56,871 nt of DNA from an uncultured Eubacteriales bacterium (GTDB lineage Bacteria > Bacillota > Clostridia > Oscillospirales > Acutalibacteraceae): positions 1-56,871 of the forward strand of contig UQEY01000008.1 of the NCBI GenBank assembly GCA_900540235.1, in the 5' to 3' direction. The position numbers were made by a program, and so were the translations under genes. Below, piece by piece: positions 32,776 to 40,348 of this stretch (positions are counted from its first letter, which is position 1; every line of letters begins with the position of its first letter). Under the pieces are notes generated by a model. It searched no databases, was not told where the DNA came from, and saw only the letters and a program-made list of their open reading frames with translations.

Positions 32776-32931
32776 ATGGCAGCAAGCAAAAACAAAATCT
32801 ATGAAGAACTGAATCTATCAAAAGAAGATTTGCAATCATTGGTAAGATGTTTTCTACCAGATATTCAAGCGTACTTCAAATCAGAAGAAGGCAGAAAAGC
32901 TTATGAAGATTGGGAGAAAGAAAATCCATAA
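32776..32931 (+). CDS. 51-residue acidic helical protein of mobile elements
   Basis: A 51-codon frame (MAASKNKIYEELNLSKEDL start) with a C-terminal YFKSEEGRKAYEDWEKENP motif. Short proteins with an F-SEEG--F/Y-EW ending are common at the end of relaxase modules in Clostridiales elements, so it is probably the last gene of the remnant module. The ribosome binding site is weak. Function unknown. Confidence 0.5.
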   Translation: MAASKNKIYEELNLSKEDLQSLVRCFLPDIQAYFKSEEGRKAYEDWEKENP

Positions 32932-32970
32932 ACAAATATTCAGCGAGGACTTAGTCCTCGCTGTTGCTAT

Positions 32971-34314
32971 TTATTGGTTATTTGTTTTATATGCATCATT
33001 GTGTATTTTAGGTGTTGCTATATTACCAAGTAAGTATGAATTTATAAGTTTTTTGTCTGCTCTTTCAGAAGTACTGCCTAATGATAATAAATTAGAAGTA
33101 TTATCAATTTTTTCCACTAACCAAATTTCGTCTTTTCTTAGTAACTTGAAATCTAACAACAAACTTTCATGCGAAGTAACAATCAACTGACATTTTTTTT
33201 GAGGCGCTTTTTCAGTTAAATACGCATGGATAAAATTATATGTCAATAAAGGATGTAAACAACGATCTATTTCGTCAACGATATATGTAACATCATCTTC
33301 TTCTTGAAATAAAATTTCCATTAATTTAAATATTTTTTTTGTTCCATCAGGTTCTTCTGACATCGAAAATTCAGCATTAGAATTTCCATGATAAAAAACA
33401 ATTGTTTTACATCTTAATTCTCCTGACGACAATTCTGCTAAATAAAAGTTATCATTAATCCCAAACATTGCTTGAGAATGCATTGCGTTTTCTAAATCTG
33501 ATAAGAGTTTGTTTTTAAAATCTTGAAATACTTCTCTTGGAAGTTGTAAAGCAATTTTTTCAAGAGGACAATTAACAAACTCATATTTGGAAATTGATAA
33601 ATCAAAATCATTGAAGAATTTTTGCACTTTTTCAATGTTTTTTGTAGACATAAAATATGCATAATCATTGAGAATGGATTCTGGCGATTTAACAATTAAC
33701 TTATATCTAAACCAATCATAAATATTCTTTATTACTAAGGCTTCATCAAAGTCTTCAAAAATATTTTTATATTGATTTAGATTTTTTAAAAAAAGGATAC
33801 TATTTTCCGCTTTTATTCCATCCGCGTATACCTGTAATTTATTTATTAATTCTTTATTACTAAAGTATTCACCAATTATATATTTGCCTTTTTCTATATC
33901 CCTACTAAATATTGTTATTTGTTTGCCGTGCTTTAACAGGGTTAACCATTCATTTTTTAAATCGTTATTGGATAAAATTAATTCAAAACCATATTTATAT
34001 ACTTCATTATTCAATTCGATTTCGTATTCAAATATAGATGTTTTAAATTTATTATCCTCATTAATTTTATAATATTTTGATATTACTGAACTATTATTTC
34101 TCTTTAAAATATAACTCTTTGAAAATTCAATAGCTTTTACTAAATTTGATTTACCAGATCCATTAGCACCAAAGAGAGAGGCGAATTTTAAAATTTTGCT
34201 ATAATCACTTTTATATACCCTATCATTAAAGGTTCTTCCTTTTCCAGCAGTTAAATTAAAAACAACCTCATTTTGAAAAGAAAGGAAATTTTTCACTTTA
34301 AATCTTATTAACAC
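32971..34314 (-). CDS. AAA15/RloA-like ATPase, probable abortive-infection type
   Basis: About 447 residues starting RFKVKNFLSFQNEV, the usual opening of the COG1106 predicted-ATPase group. Walker A is FGANGSGKSN (about residues 48-57), followed by an ABC-type signature region SSGELRCKTIVFYHG, Walker B YIVDEIDRCLHP and a C-terminal IVTSHESLLLD switch. These SMC/OLD-like ATPases include AbiL- and RloA-type phage-defence proteins; a separate nuclease partner (RloB) is not adjacent. GTG 34314 is preferred because CGGAG is well spaced from it; an ATG nine bases upstream lies against that motif. It has its own promoter. Confidence 0.8.
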   Translation of the reverse strand: MLIRFKVKNFLSFQNEVVFNLTAGKGRTFNDRVYKSDYSKILKFASLFGANGSGKSNLVKAIEFSKSYILKRNNSSVISKYYKINEDNKFKTSIFEYEIELNNEVYKYGFELILSNNDLKNEWLTLLKHGKQITIFSRDIEKGKYIIGEYFSNKELINKLQVYADGIKAENSILFLKNLNQYKNIFEDFDEALVIKNIYDWFRYKLIVKSPESILNDYAYFMSTKNIEKVQKFFNDFDLSISKYEFVNCPLEKIALQLPREVFQDFKNKLLSDLENAMHSQAMFGINDNFYLAELSSGELRCKTIVFYHGNSNAEFSMSEEPDGTKKIFKLMEILFQEEDDVTYIVDEIDRCLHPLLTYNFIHAYLTEKAPQKKCQLIVTSHESLLLDFKLLRKDEIWLVEKIDNTSNLLSLGSTSERADKKLINSYLLGNIATPKIHNDAYKTNNQ

Positions 34315-34338
34315 ATATACCATCTCCGTTTTAAATGA

Positions 34339-34367
34339 ATTATACGATTTTTGAGTAATTAAGTCAA
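34339..34367 (-). promoter_or_regulatory. promoter of the AAA ATPase gene
   Basis: Minus strand TTGACT (34367-34362), 17-bp spacer, TATAAT (34344-34339). Confidence 0.75.
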
Positions 34368-34437
34368 CAAATATGACAGTATTGTAACCTAAAATTTCGA
34401 TTTGTTAAATAATTTAACGAAAATTCCGGGAAATTTA

Positions 34438-34466
34438 TTGACAATTTGATATGTATGGGGTATACT
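34438..34466 (+). promoter_or_regulatory. plus-strand promoter upstream of the DUF3892-like gene
   Basis: TTGACA (34438-34443), 17-bp spacer, TATACT (34461-34466), giving a leader of about 210 nt that contains CGCTAGAAA (34572-34580) and its complement TTTCTAGCG (34654-34662). Confidence 0.65.
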
Positions 34467-34529
34467 ATGTATAGAATTTTATTGACAATATTTTACTATA
34501 TGTTGAATATGTTAATAAAATTTCACATT

Positions 34530-34606
34530 AAAAATAGCGAACTCATTGAGTTCGCTTAAATAAGGAAATACCGCTAGAAAAAATCCAACATATCTCCCGA
34601 TAACAT
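34530..34606 (-). ncRNA. candidate antisense small RNA
   Basis: A minus-strand promoter TTGACA (34640-34635), 17-bp spacer, TATCAT (34617-34612) is followed at 34560-34535 by a hairpin GCGAACTC / GAGTTCGC and TATTTTT. The predicted product is about 75 nt, antisense to the leader of the 34680 gene. No reading frame fits. This is prediction only. Confidence 0.4.
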
Positions 34607-34679
34607 TTGATATGATACCATAAGTTTTCTCTTTTGTCAAACAGAATTTTATGTTTCTAGCGAGAAAGGCGGCTTGATT

Positions 34680-34886
34680 ATGGCGAGAGTAAAAGTTACT
34701 CGTGAGTCTGAATCAGGAAGGAATTTAGGGTTTGTTGATACAAGTACAGGTTCCAAAATGACAAGGGCTCAATTTGTTAGTGAGATCAAGCGTGGAAGTT
34801 ATGATGAATATTATGTACGAAACATAAATGGAATCCCAACTCCATGTGGAAAACCTGACAATAACAAGAAAAACAATTTAGGTTAA
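34680..34886 (+). CDS. small DUF3892-like protein
   Basis: 68 residues: ARVKVTRESESGRNLGFVDT strand pair, MTRAQFVSEIKRGSYDEYYV helix-strand and a NGIPTPCGKPDNNKKNNLG tail, which matches the compact I..V....G....AI..I..G...Y.V pattern of DUF3892. Function unknown. A long leader with an antisense promoter precedes it. ATG 34680 is chosen over a TTG six bases upstream. Confidence 0.6.
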   Translation: MARVKVTRESESGRNLGFVDTSTGSKMTRAQFVSEIKRGSYDEYYVRNINGIPTPCGKPDNNKKNNLG

Positions 34887-34900
34887 TTAACTAAAATCAA

Positions 34901-34927
34901 GCCCTTTGTTAAGCAAAGGGCCTTTTT
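34901..34927 (+). terminator. terminator of the DUF3892-like gene
   Basis: GCCCTTTG / CAAAGGGC stem with TTTTT, between two same-strand genes; the next gene's ribosome binding site follows directly. Confidence 0.8.
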
Positions 34928-34950
34928 ATTTAAGAAGGAGAACCAACAAA

Positions 34951-35862
34951 ATGGATTATATATCAAACTATTTATCTGGAAATCTTCCAAGGCATTATAA
35001 TATTGATTATGTTAATATAGATATTGACAAAGATCAAAGGCTTTTTATAGATCCTTTGTTAATCGAAAAAGACAATACAGCATTTGGATTAATTGCGAAC
35101 AGAAAAGTCTCGAGCTATTTTCGAGAAATGTATAGGCTTTATAAGAACAATAGCCCTATACAAGAACGGATGAAGCTGTTTTCTCACTGCCATGAAATTC
35201 AGTCTACTCATTTAGGATATGCTACAACAAAATCAGGTAGTGGAAATACTCCTGAAGGTATGAATCTAATCTTCAGTGGAGTAACTAATTACATAAAAAA
35301 CTGCAATTTAAAACGCACATATGAAGCGGTATTATTTACTCCGAATTTTGCGGAAGATGGATTATCAGACCTAATTACTAATGTTATTTTTAAGGAATTG
35401 AGCGAATTTACAATTTCCCAATGTAAAAAATATGGTTATCCTACCACTTCATCAAATGGTAATAGATATTATTGGGATGATGTATCAAATACTTGGAAAA
35501 AATATACAGGGGAAGCGCTAGTTATAAATGGCAAGGAAATTTTGCTTGTTCCAAAACGGATTGTTCAAACCAAATATCGCTTCACTACAGATAATTATAT
35601 ACGAAGTGTAATTGTTGAAAATATTTGTAAAGATAAAGCGACATATGATAATAATGGTAAAGAAATTAGACCTCCAAAGGGTAAAATAAGAGAGAAATTA
35701 ATTGAAGAATATGGTTCTCAATTTAATGTTTCAACTTCATTTACTTTGCAAAAACCCGATAATCTTGATATATACTACAGTATTATTTCAGGAAAATATA
35801 ATGATTATGCATTATCCGATGATCAATTAGATGCAATCATTTATAAAAATTCAGCTAATTAA
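34951..35862 (+). CDS. hypothetical protein of the tRNA-Pro element
   Basis: 303 residues from ATG 34951 (AAGAAGGAG site). Features are DIDKDQRLFIDPLLIE near the N-terminus, FSHCHEIQSTHLGYATTKSG, FAEDGLSDLITNVIFKELSEFTISQC in the middle and a C-terminal domain with repeated Asp/Lys. I recognise no family. The acidic FIDP and EDGLSDL motifs could be metal ligands of a nuclease-like core, but that is speculation. Its position beside an AAA ATPase and DUF3892-like gene inside a mobile element suggests a defence or anti-defence role. Confidence 0.75.
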   Translation: MDYISNYLSGNLPRHYNIDYVNIDIDKDQRLFIDPLLIEKDNTAFGLIANRKVSSYFREMYRLYKNNSPIQERMKLFSHCHEIQSTHLGYATTKSGSGNTPEGMNLIFSGVTNYIKNCNLKRTYEAVLFTPNFAEDGLSDLITNVIFKELSEFTISQCKKYGYPTTSSNGNRYYWDDVSNTWKKYTGEALVINGKEILLVPKRIVQTKYRFTTDNYIRSVIVENICKDKATYDNNGKEIRPPKGKIREKLIEEYGSQFNVSTSFTLQKPDNLDIYYSIISGKYNDYALSDDQLDAIIYKNSAN

Positions 35863-35888
35863 AAGCTAAATCATTATGAGCAAACAAA

Positions 35889-35930
35889 AAATCCGAACAC
35901 ACCATCTTTAATGATGAAGTTCGGATTTTT
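35889..35930 (+). terminator. terminator of the 303-residue gene
   Basis: AAATCCGAAC / GTTCGGATTT stem with TTTTC at the right end of the element. Confidence 0.85.
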
Positions 35931-35936
35931 CTTGTT

Positions 35937-36013
35937 TGGTCGAGGTGACAAGACTTGAACTTGCGGCCTCTGCGTCCCGAACGCAGCGCTCTACCAAGCT
36001 GAGCTACACCTCG
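35937..36013 (-). tRNA. tRNA-Pro (anticodon CGG)
   Basis: 77 nt with encoded CCA. Acceptor CGAGGTG/CACCTCG, anticodon stem CTGCG/CGCAG with loop TTCGGGA (anticodon CGG), T-arm GCAAG-TTCAAGT-CTTGT. The element at 29.5-35.9 kb abuts its 3' end and reconstitutes the acceptor sequence. Confidence 0.96.
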
Positions 36014-36030
36014 TTTTATATAGCATTAAG

Positions 36031-36059
36031 ATTATATACGAAAAATTCAAAAAAGTCAA
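36031..36059 (-). promoter_or_regulatory. tRNA-Pro promoter
   Basis: Minus strand TTGACT (36059-36054), 17-bp spacer, TATAAT (36036-36031). Confidence 0.85.
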
Positions 36060-36072
36060 GAAAAAAGATAAC

Positions 36073-36102
36073 AAAACGCTCAAGCTTTTGCCCGAGCGTT
36101 TT
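36073..36102 (-). terminator. terminator of the phage-structural operon
   Basis: AAAACGCTC / GAGCGTTTT stem located just after the last gene of the operon. Confidence 0.8.
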
Positions 36103-36109
36103 CTCATAA

Positions 36110-36586
36110 TTATCTAAAAAGCAAATAGCAATAAACAGTACCGTTGTTATTTAAACTCATAACTTCATTCCTGATTGTATTCACTTGCTGCGGAACTGTT
36201 AATGTCTTATCCGTAGGGTTAAGTTTCATTCCGTAACTTGAAGCAATAGCGGATGCAAAGCCGAAATACGAATAGCCCTGATTTGTACTTGTATCTCTGA
36301 CATACGGCGGAGTATTATGTGCAAAAACCACAGCCGCAAGCGGAGTGAACGGACACTTGGTTTTAATTGTTTGATATTCACTTCCGCTTCCCGCATAAGC
36401 ACCGTAAAACACATTCTTATCCCATCTCGTTCTGTCATCACTTGACACATGAGAAAGCGTGTCCTCAATATGTTGTTTTATTTGACTGTCGATAATCTCA
36501 TTATCATTACAAAAGTCAATTCGTTGCGGCTTATCACTGCCGCTCCATAAATTTAAACCTAAACTTGTTTTGTTTGAACTGCTCAT
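36110..36586 (-). CDS. phage tail-fibre-like protein
   Basis: 158 residues. The N-terminal approximately 60 residues (LNLWSGSDKPQRIDFCNDNEIIDSQIKQHI) match the head segment of Firmicutes tail fibres that docks to the baseplate; the C-terminal approximately 100 residues (YAGSGSEYQT..., FGFASAIASSYG, NNGTVYCYLLFR) form a small beta-rich tip. It occupies the XkdV position of PBSX but is much shorter than normal fibres. It would be the receptor-binding part of the particle. Last gene of the operon, start after GGGAGGTG. Confidence 0.7.
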   Translation of the reverse strand: MSSSNKTSLGLNLWSGSDKPQRIDFCNDNEIIDSQIKQHIEDTLSHVSSDDRTRWDKNVFYGAYAGSGSEYQTIKTKCPFTPLAAVVFAHNTPPYVRDTSTNQGYSYFGFASAIASSYGMKLNPTDKTLTVPQQVNTIRNEVMSLNNNGTVYCYLLFR

Positions 36587-37138
36587 TTAAACACCTCCCA
36601 AACTGTCAATAAATGAAAATGACGCAGTTGCCAAATAGTCCCATTCGTTTGCATTAAAATCAAACGAGTCTAAATCATCAAAAGAATATCCGCCACCTCC
36701 GTATTCAGCAATAACTCCGGGGCATAAATAAGTGTTAAGATATTCAACCGCTTTTTTTAAATAGTTAAAATCGTTATCGCCGAGAGTTACCGTAGTTACA
36801 AATTTTCTGCATTTGCAAGAACCACCCGGCACATATTTTCTTGAATACAAACTTCTATAATCGTCATAAACATAATTTTCACTGCTTTTTGAAAAACTGT
36901 TTCTAAGCTCTTCTTCATCATATTCTTTGAGTCCAAACAGCGAGCAATATTTTTCAATACCGTACTGCCCCATTGAATCAAAAAAGAATTGATTAAATAT
37001 ATTTAAAAATTTTTCATCAACAATGTCGCAACCTGCAGAAATTGCACCGGCAAAGCCTTTAATTTCAGCATTGTTTGAAGCGCCGGCTTTAATTTTATTT
37101 AACAAATCGCATATCCTTAAATAAGCATCATCCGACAC
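36587..37138 (-). CDS. phage tail/baseplate protein, gpI/XkdU-like (DUF2313 type)
   Basis: 183 residues with the helical N-terminal half (YLRICDLLNKIKAGA, YGIEKYCSLFGLKEYDEEELR) followed by a KKAVEYLNTYLCPGV segment, which fits the DUF2313 family that follows baseplate J in contractile-tailed phages and PBSX. A central CKCRK cysteine pair is unusual. GTG start after GGAGGTGG, overlapping the end of the J gene. Confidence 0.75.
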   Translation of the reverse strand: MSDDAYLRICDLLNKIKAGASNNAEIKGFAGAISAGCDIVDEKFLNIFNQFFFDSMGQYGIEKYCSLFGLKEYDEEELRNSFSKSSENYVYDDYRSLYSRKYVPGGSCKCRKFVTTVTLGDNDFNYLKKAVEYLNTYLCPGVIAEYGGGGYSFDDLDSFDFNANEWDYLATASFSFIDSLGGV

Positions 37139-38201
37139 AAAGTTCCACCTCCAGTTCGGTTAGGTTCAAATATTCCTTTGCACCGCAAACGATTACATTA
37201 TCATTAAGCAATTTATCGCTTTGGATTGAGATATCGTTTACGCCATCAATTTTAAATACCGCCTTTTTAAGGTCGTCAAGAATTACAGTTTTGCCTATTT
37301 TCTTTCTGTCAAGAATTTCAAAAAGAGCATTATAGATTTCCTCTTTCTGTTTTTCTTTGTCAAAAATCGCATCAACATATACCTTTGCTTTCAGGTTGAA
37401 ATCTGATTTTTTTGCTTGTTCAACAGTAAGATATATACCAAAAAGCTGAATTTGAGGAATAAGACGGGATATGGTATATATGTCCATATCGTCAATATCG
37501 TGATTTGTTGCTACAACTACAGTAATATTACCGCCGTTTTCACTCGGCAGCACAACGCAATCATCATATTCTTCCTGATTTTTAATAATACTTTCGATAG
37601 ATTTAACATTATATCCGTTTAAAGGAAGCTTAAAATTTTCAATAATTCTTTTTCTGAAAGCACTGTCACTCTCGTCGTCAGTACCACCTTTGATTTCATT
37701 ATTGTTGGCAACTCTTTCGACCTTTGCCGGAGCATTGACAAGCACAGCAACTTCATTTGGCAAAGCGTTGTATTTATCGCCTGTTTCAAGAGCTTCAACA
37801 CTTACATCAACGCTTGTTTGACCTGCCGATATCGTTGCCGAATTAAGCGTTTTGTAACTGATAAGCGGATTACTGAGTTTTGAACAAATAGTGTTTTCTT
37901 CAATAACAATATCATCATCTTGCGCTTCGCTCACGCTGAATGTAAGCACACCCGATGCCTTTCGTCCCGTCTTTCTTTCACACATTCTCATGTACCCGTG
38001 CCTGTCAAGATACTCGCCGCCCGCGCTTTGAACAAAGGCCTGTTTCAAAATAAAATCACCGTAACACGAAAGCGAATAAAGTTCACTTGCCGCCGCTTCT
38101 ATCACTTTGTATTCAAATGAATTTTCATTAAGTTTTTGTCCGCTTTTATCAAAATAAGCTTGAGCCATCTTGTCGAGTATTTCATTGTAAGTACAATTCA
38201 T
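37128..38201 (-). CDS. baseplate J-like protein
   Basis: 357 residues of the gpJ/XkdT family, the main baseplate wedge: an N-terminal AYFDKSGQKLNENSFEYKVIEAAASELYSL helix region, DRHGYMRMCERKTGRKASG, a TGDKYNALPNEV loop with GGTDDESDSAFRKRIIENF (about 190-210), and a C-terminal ubiquitin-like/ferredoxin-like domain. Full length for the family. Overlaps the neighbouring genes by a few bases. Confidence 0.9.
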   Translation of the reverse strand: MNCTYNEILDKMAQAYFDKSGQKLNENSFEYKVIEAAASELYSLSCYGDFILKQAFVQSAGGEYLDRHGYMRMCERKTGRKASGVLTFSVSEAQDDDIVIEENTICSKLSNPLISYKTLNSATISAGQTSVDVSVEALETGDKYNALPNEVAVLVNAPAKVERVANNNEIKGGTDDESDSAFRKRIIENFKLPLNGYNVKSIESIIKNQEEYDDCVVLPSENGGNITVVVATNHDIDDMDIYTISRLIPQIQLFGIYLTVEQAKKSDFNLKAKVYVDAIFDKEKQKEEIYNALFEILDRKKIGKTVILDDLKKAVFKIDGVNDISIQSDKLLNDNVIVCGAKEYLNLTELEVELCVG

Positions 38202-38467
38202 AATTTTATACTCACCTGCCTTTGCTCATTATTTACCAAAATCTCCAAAAAAACAAAATCACCGTCAAATTTTGCGTTTTTAACATAAACGCCGTCAATA
38301 TCTTTCAGTGCAGACCTTACAAACGATAAAAGTAATTTTTCATTATCAAGCGATTGCCTGATTTTTGAGCCGAAATCTTTGTCGGGATAAAATTCTCCTT
38401 TATTGCAAAAACAAGCACTTTGGCACGATTTTAAAGTCTGCTCAATTTTTTCGTTAACTTCGTTCAA
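38198..38467 (-). CDS. gp25/gpW-like baseplate wedge protein
   Basis: 89 residues; the FYPDKDFGSKIRQSLDNEKLLLSFVRSALKDIDGVYVKNA region is typical of the gp25-like lysozyme-related wedge (XkdS position). In contractile phages gp25 links the baseplate to the first sheath ring, yet no sheath gene is present here. TTG start after GGAGGG, overlapping the spike gene. Confidence 0.8.
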   Translation of the reverse strand: MNEVNEKIEQTLKSCQSACFCNKGEFYPDKDFGSKIRQSLDNEKLLLSFVRSALKDIDGVYVKNAKFDGDFVFLEILVNNEQRQVSIKL

Positions 38468-38813
38468 TAAGTTTTCCCTCCTTCGTTATCGTTGCTCCGT
38501 TAATTTCAACGCTTCCGTCATTTTTAAGATAAATATATCCGCCAAAAGATGACGAAATTTTGATTTCACCCATTTTTAAGGCGGAAGCGTCACTTTTTAC
38601 ACCCAAACAAACCTGCTCCCCGCCGCCCTGGCTGAGAAGTAGCTGAGTACCGCTCGGAACACTTGCGTTGTAGCCGAACGGTGCATAAACACTTATGCTT
38701 CGCTCAACTCCCGTAGATGTTGCTTCAATAGAGCCGTCAATATTCATCGTCAATTCTCCGCACTGGGTCGGAGGTTCGGTTTGTTCTTTGATAATTTGTT
38801 TACTTATCCACAT
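38454..38813 (-). CDS. baseplate spike protein (gpV/gp45-like, XkdR position)
   Basis: 119 residues: a short OB-like N-terminal part with YAPFGYNASVPSGTQLLL, then a repeated beta strand GGYIYLKNDGSVEINGATITKEGK at the C-terminus, which is the triple-stranded spike helix of membrane-piercing proteins. No C-terminal HxH metal motif is seen. It starts inside the last codons of the hub gene. Confidence 0.8.
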   Translation of the reverse strand: MWISKQIIKEQTEPPTQCGELTMNIDGSIEATSTGVERSISVYAPFGYNASVPSGTQLLLSQGGGEQVCLGVKSDASALKMGEIKISSSFGGYIYLKNDGSVEINGATITKEGKLIERS

Positions 38814-39747
38814 AATTTACCTCTTTGATATCAATATTTTTACTCAAAATCAATTTTGTTTTTTCGCCGTTTGAATCGTAATAATAAATCTTTTCAGATA
38901 AAAGATAATCGTCAAAATTTCCGATTTCACACCGAATATTAAAACGCTGATAGAGTTCTTCCTCAACATATCCCAAAACGGTAAGTTCAACATTCTTGTA
39001 GTTTTTGAAAGACTCTTTAAACATATTTGATATTTTATAGTTTCTTTGCCACGGTGCATATGAAGCTAAGTTAACATATCTTTGCCTGAAAAAGCCGTTT
39101 GCCGCCGCACTTTTAGACAGAGTATGACAGTCATATTTAAGTGAAACATCCTTTTTGTAATGAACGGCAGATATCGGCTCGCTCCTGTTAATAACACTTT
39201 TGACTGAAACAATTTTGTTATTATCAAGCTTAACCGTATTATCGCTCGGCTTCAAAAGTACAATTTCATTGTTTGTATTAACTCTGATTTTATATGTACT
39301 TATCATTGAAACAAAATTATTAAGTGCTCCGAAAAGGGAAGAAGAAGCCGACACTTCATATTTCCTATAACTGCATATATCAGGCAAACTGCATTTAAAC
39401 CCATACGGTTTTGCATAAATTGTATAAAGGCTGAGTGCCGACGGTCGATTATATGTATAAGCTTGTGCCTGGTTATCAACAAGCACACAGGCACTCGACC
39501 TTGCGTAGATATACAGCTCAACACCGTTTTTGTCGGCAGTCGCCCTTTGGCAGTCACAATAGCCGCTAAAAATCAATTTTTCATCCTTATACGCTTCTAC
39601 CCTTTCAATTTCGCCGGGTAAATTTTTCATAACAAACTCCACACTCAGGCTGTCACAAGCCGCATCTGCCGACTGCGTTAAAACTGCCTTTTTTATGTGT
39701 TGCAGTTTAATAACTTTTTTATCAACCGTTATCACAACAATTTTCAT
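38800..39747 (-). CDS. baseplate hub protein (gpD/XkdQ-like)
   Basis: 315 residues. Late-control gpD-type hub: an N-terminal barrel (VEFVMKNLPGEIERVEAYKDEKLIFSGY), an RPSALSLYTIYAKPYGFKC loop, and a C-terminal domain with LGYVEEELYQRFNIRCEIG. The trimeric hub carries the spike and normally contacts the tail tube. Overlaps the LysM gene (TAAATG). Confidence 0.8.
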   Translation of the reverse strand: MKIVVITVDKKVIKLQHIKKAVLTQSADAACDSLSVEFVMKNLPGEIERVEAYKDEKLIFSGYCDCQRATADKNGVELYIYARSSACVLVDNQAQAYTYNRPSALSLYTIYAKPYGFKCSLPDICSYRKYEVSASSSLFGALNNFVSMISTYKIRVNTNNEIVLLKPSDNTVKLDNNKIVSVKSVINRSEPISAVHYKKDVSLKYDCHTLSKSAAANGFFRQRYVNLASYAPWQRNYKISNMFKESFKNYKNVELTVLGYVEEELYQRFNIRCEIGNFDDYLLSEKIYYYDSNGEKTKLILSKNIDIKEVNYVDK

Positions 39748-40259
39748 TTAAGTACCACCTTATCGCCGGTTTTAATATCAAAAGGAGTAGGAAAATTATT
39801 TTTTCCCATAATCATATCAATGCTCACGCCTGTCCTGTAAGCAATATCAAATGCGTTTTCACCAATTTGAGCAACAGTGTAATCTAATTCGATTTTTTCC
39901 CTCTTGTCACTGCAAACTTCAACAAAAGAAAACGAATAGTCCATCCCGTCTTTTGTCGCATTTTGACTGTAAACAAATTTTTTGAAGTATGCATTAATAG
40001 GATAAAGCGACGGACAATGAAGTTCGCCTGCTGTTCCCTGCTTCAATAAATAGGAAAGGTAAGCGCAAACTTCTTGAGCTTCTTTTCCGTAAAATGTTCC
40101 GTTTCCCGTCACTTTTATAGGCTTTTGAGCAATATCCTCCACATTGCTTTTTTCACCGTAAATCGATTCTGTTTGCAAATCTCTTTCACTTGAAATCTCA
40201 ATATGCTTAGGGTTTTGAGGAAAAACAAAATCTTTATATCGCATTTTAAAATCTTTCAT
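39744..40259 (-). CDS. LysM-containing baseplate protein (gp53/XkdP-like)
   Basis: 171 residues with a C-terminal LysM-like fold (VAQIGENAFDIAYRTGVSIDMIMGKNNFPTPFDIKTGDKVVLK region), the arrangement of XkdP, which caps the tube-baseplate junction. The N-terminal part (FVFPQNPKHIEISSERDLQTESIYG) is also XkdP-like. ATG 40259 overlaps the stop of the preceding 29-codon frame (TGATG), indicating translational coupling. Confidence 0.82.
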   Translation of the reverse strand: MKDFKMRYKDFVFPQNPKHIEISSERDLQTESIYGEKSNVEDIAQKPIKVTGNGTFYGKEAQEVCAYLSYLLKQGTAGELHCPSLYPINAYFKKFVYSQNATKDGMDYSFSFVEVCSDKREKIELDYTVAQIGENAFDIAYRTGVSIDMIMGKNNFPTPFDIKTGDKVVLK

Positions 40260-40348
40260 CAATTTTCAGTGGAGCTGTCATAACGATTTTGGTCAAGGCG
40301 AATAATCTCGCTGATAATTTGTGCTCTTTCAAATTCATCGTCCACCAC
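40259..40348 (-). CDS. 29-codon ORF in the position of the missing tail-shaft genes
   Basis: GTG start (two adjacent GTGs) after a perfect GGAGGTGAAA site that lies within the end of the upstream gene; the stop TGA overlaps the ATG of the LysM gene. The product is a single acidic helix (VDDEFERAQIISEIIRLDQN). In PBSX-type order the sheath, tube, tube-chaperone and tape-measure genes should be here. It could be a remnant of the chaperone or tape measure, or a new adaptor. Confidence 0.6.
   Translation of the reverse strand: MVDDEFERAQIISEIIRLDQNRYDSSTEN

Larger units (their letters stand above)
29499..35947. mobile_element. integrated element at the 3' end of tRNA-Pro
   Basis: Bounded by direct copies of TTTGGTCGAGGTGA at about 29496-29509 and 35935-35948, the latter being the tRNA-Pro acceptor end. 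It carries a large serine recombinase at one end, a membrane protein, relaxase-tail remnants, an AAA-family ATPase, a DUF3892-like protein and an unknown 303-residue protein. The native tRNA terminator appears displaced to the far end, as expected after integration. It looks like a defective mobilizable element with defence-type cargo. Confidence 0.7.

Noticed and set aside
32642..32839. 65-codon hydrophobic minus-strand frame
   Set aside because: No ribosome binding site and it is antisense to the 51-codon mobile-element gene; likely an AT-rich shadow.
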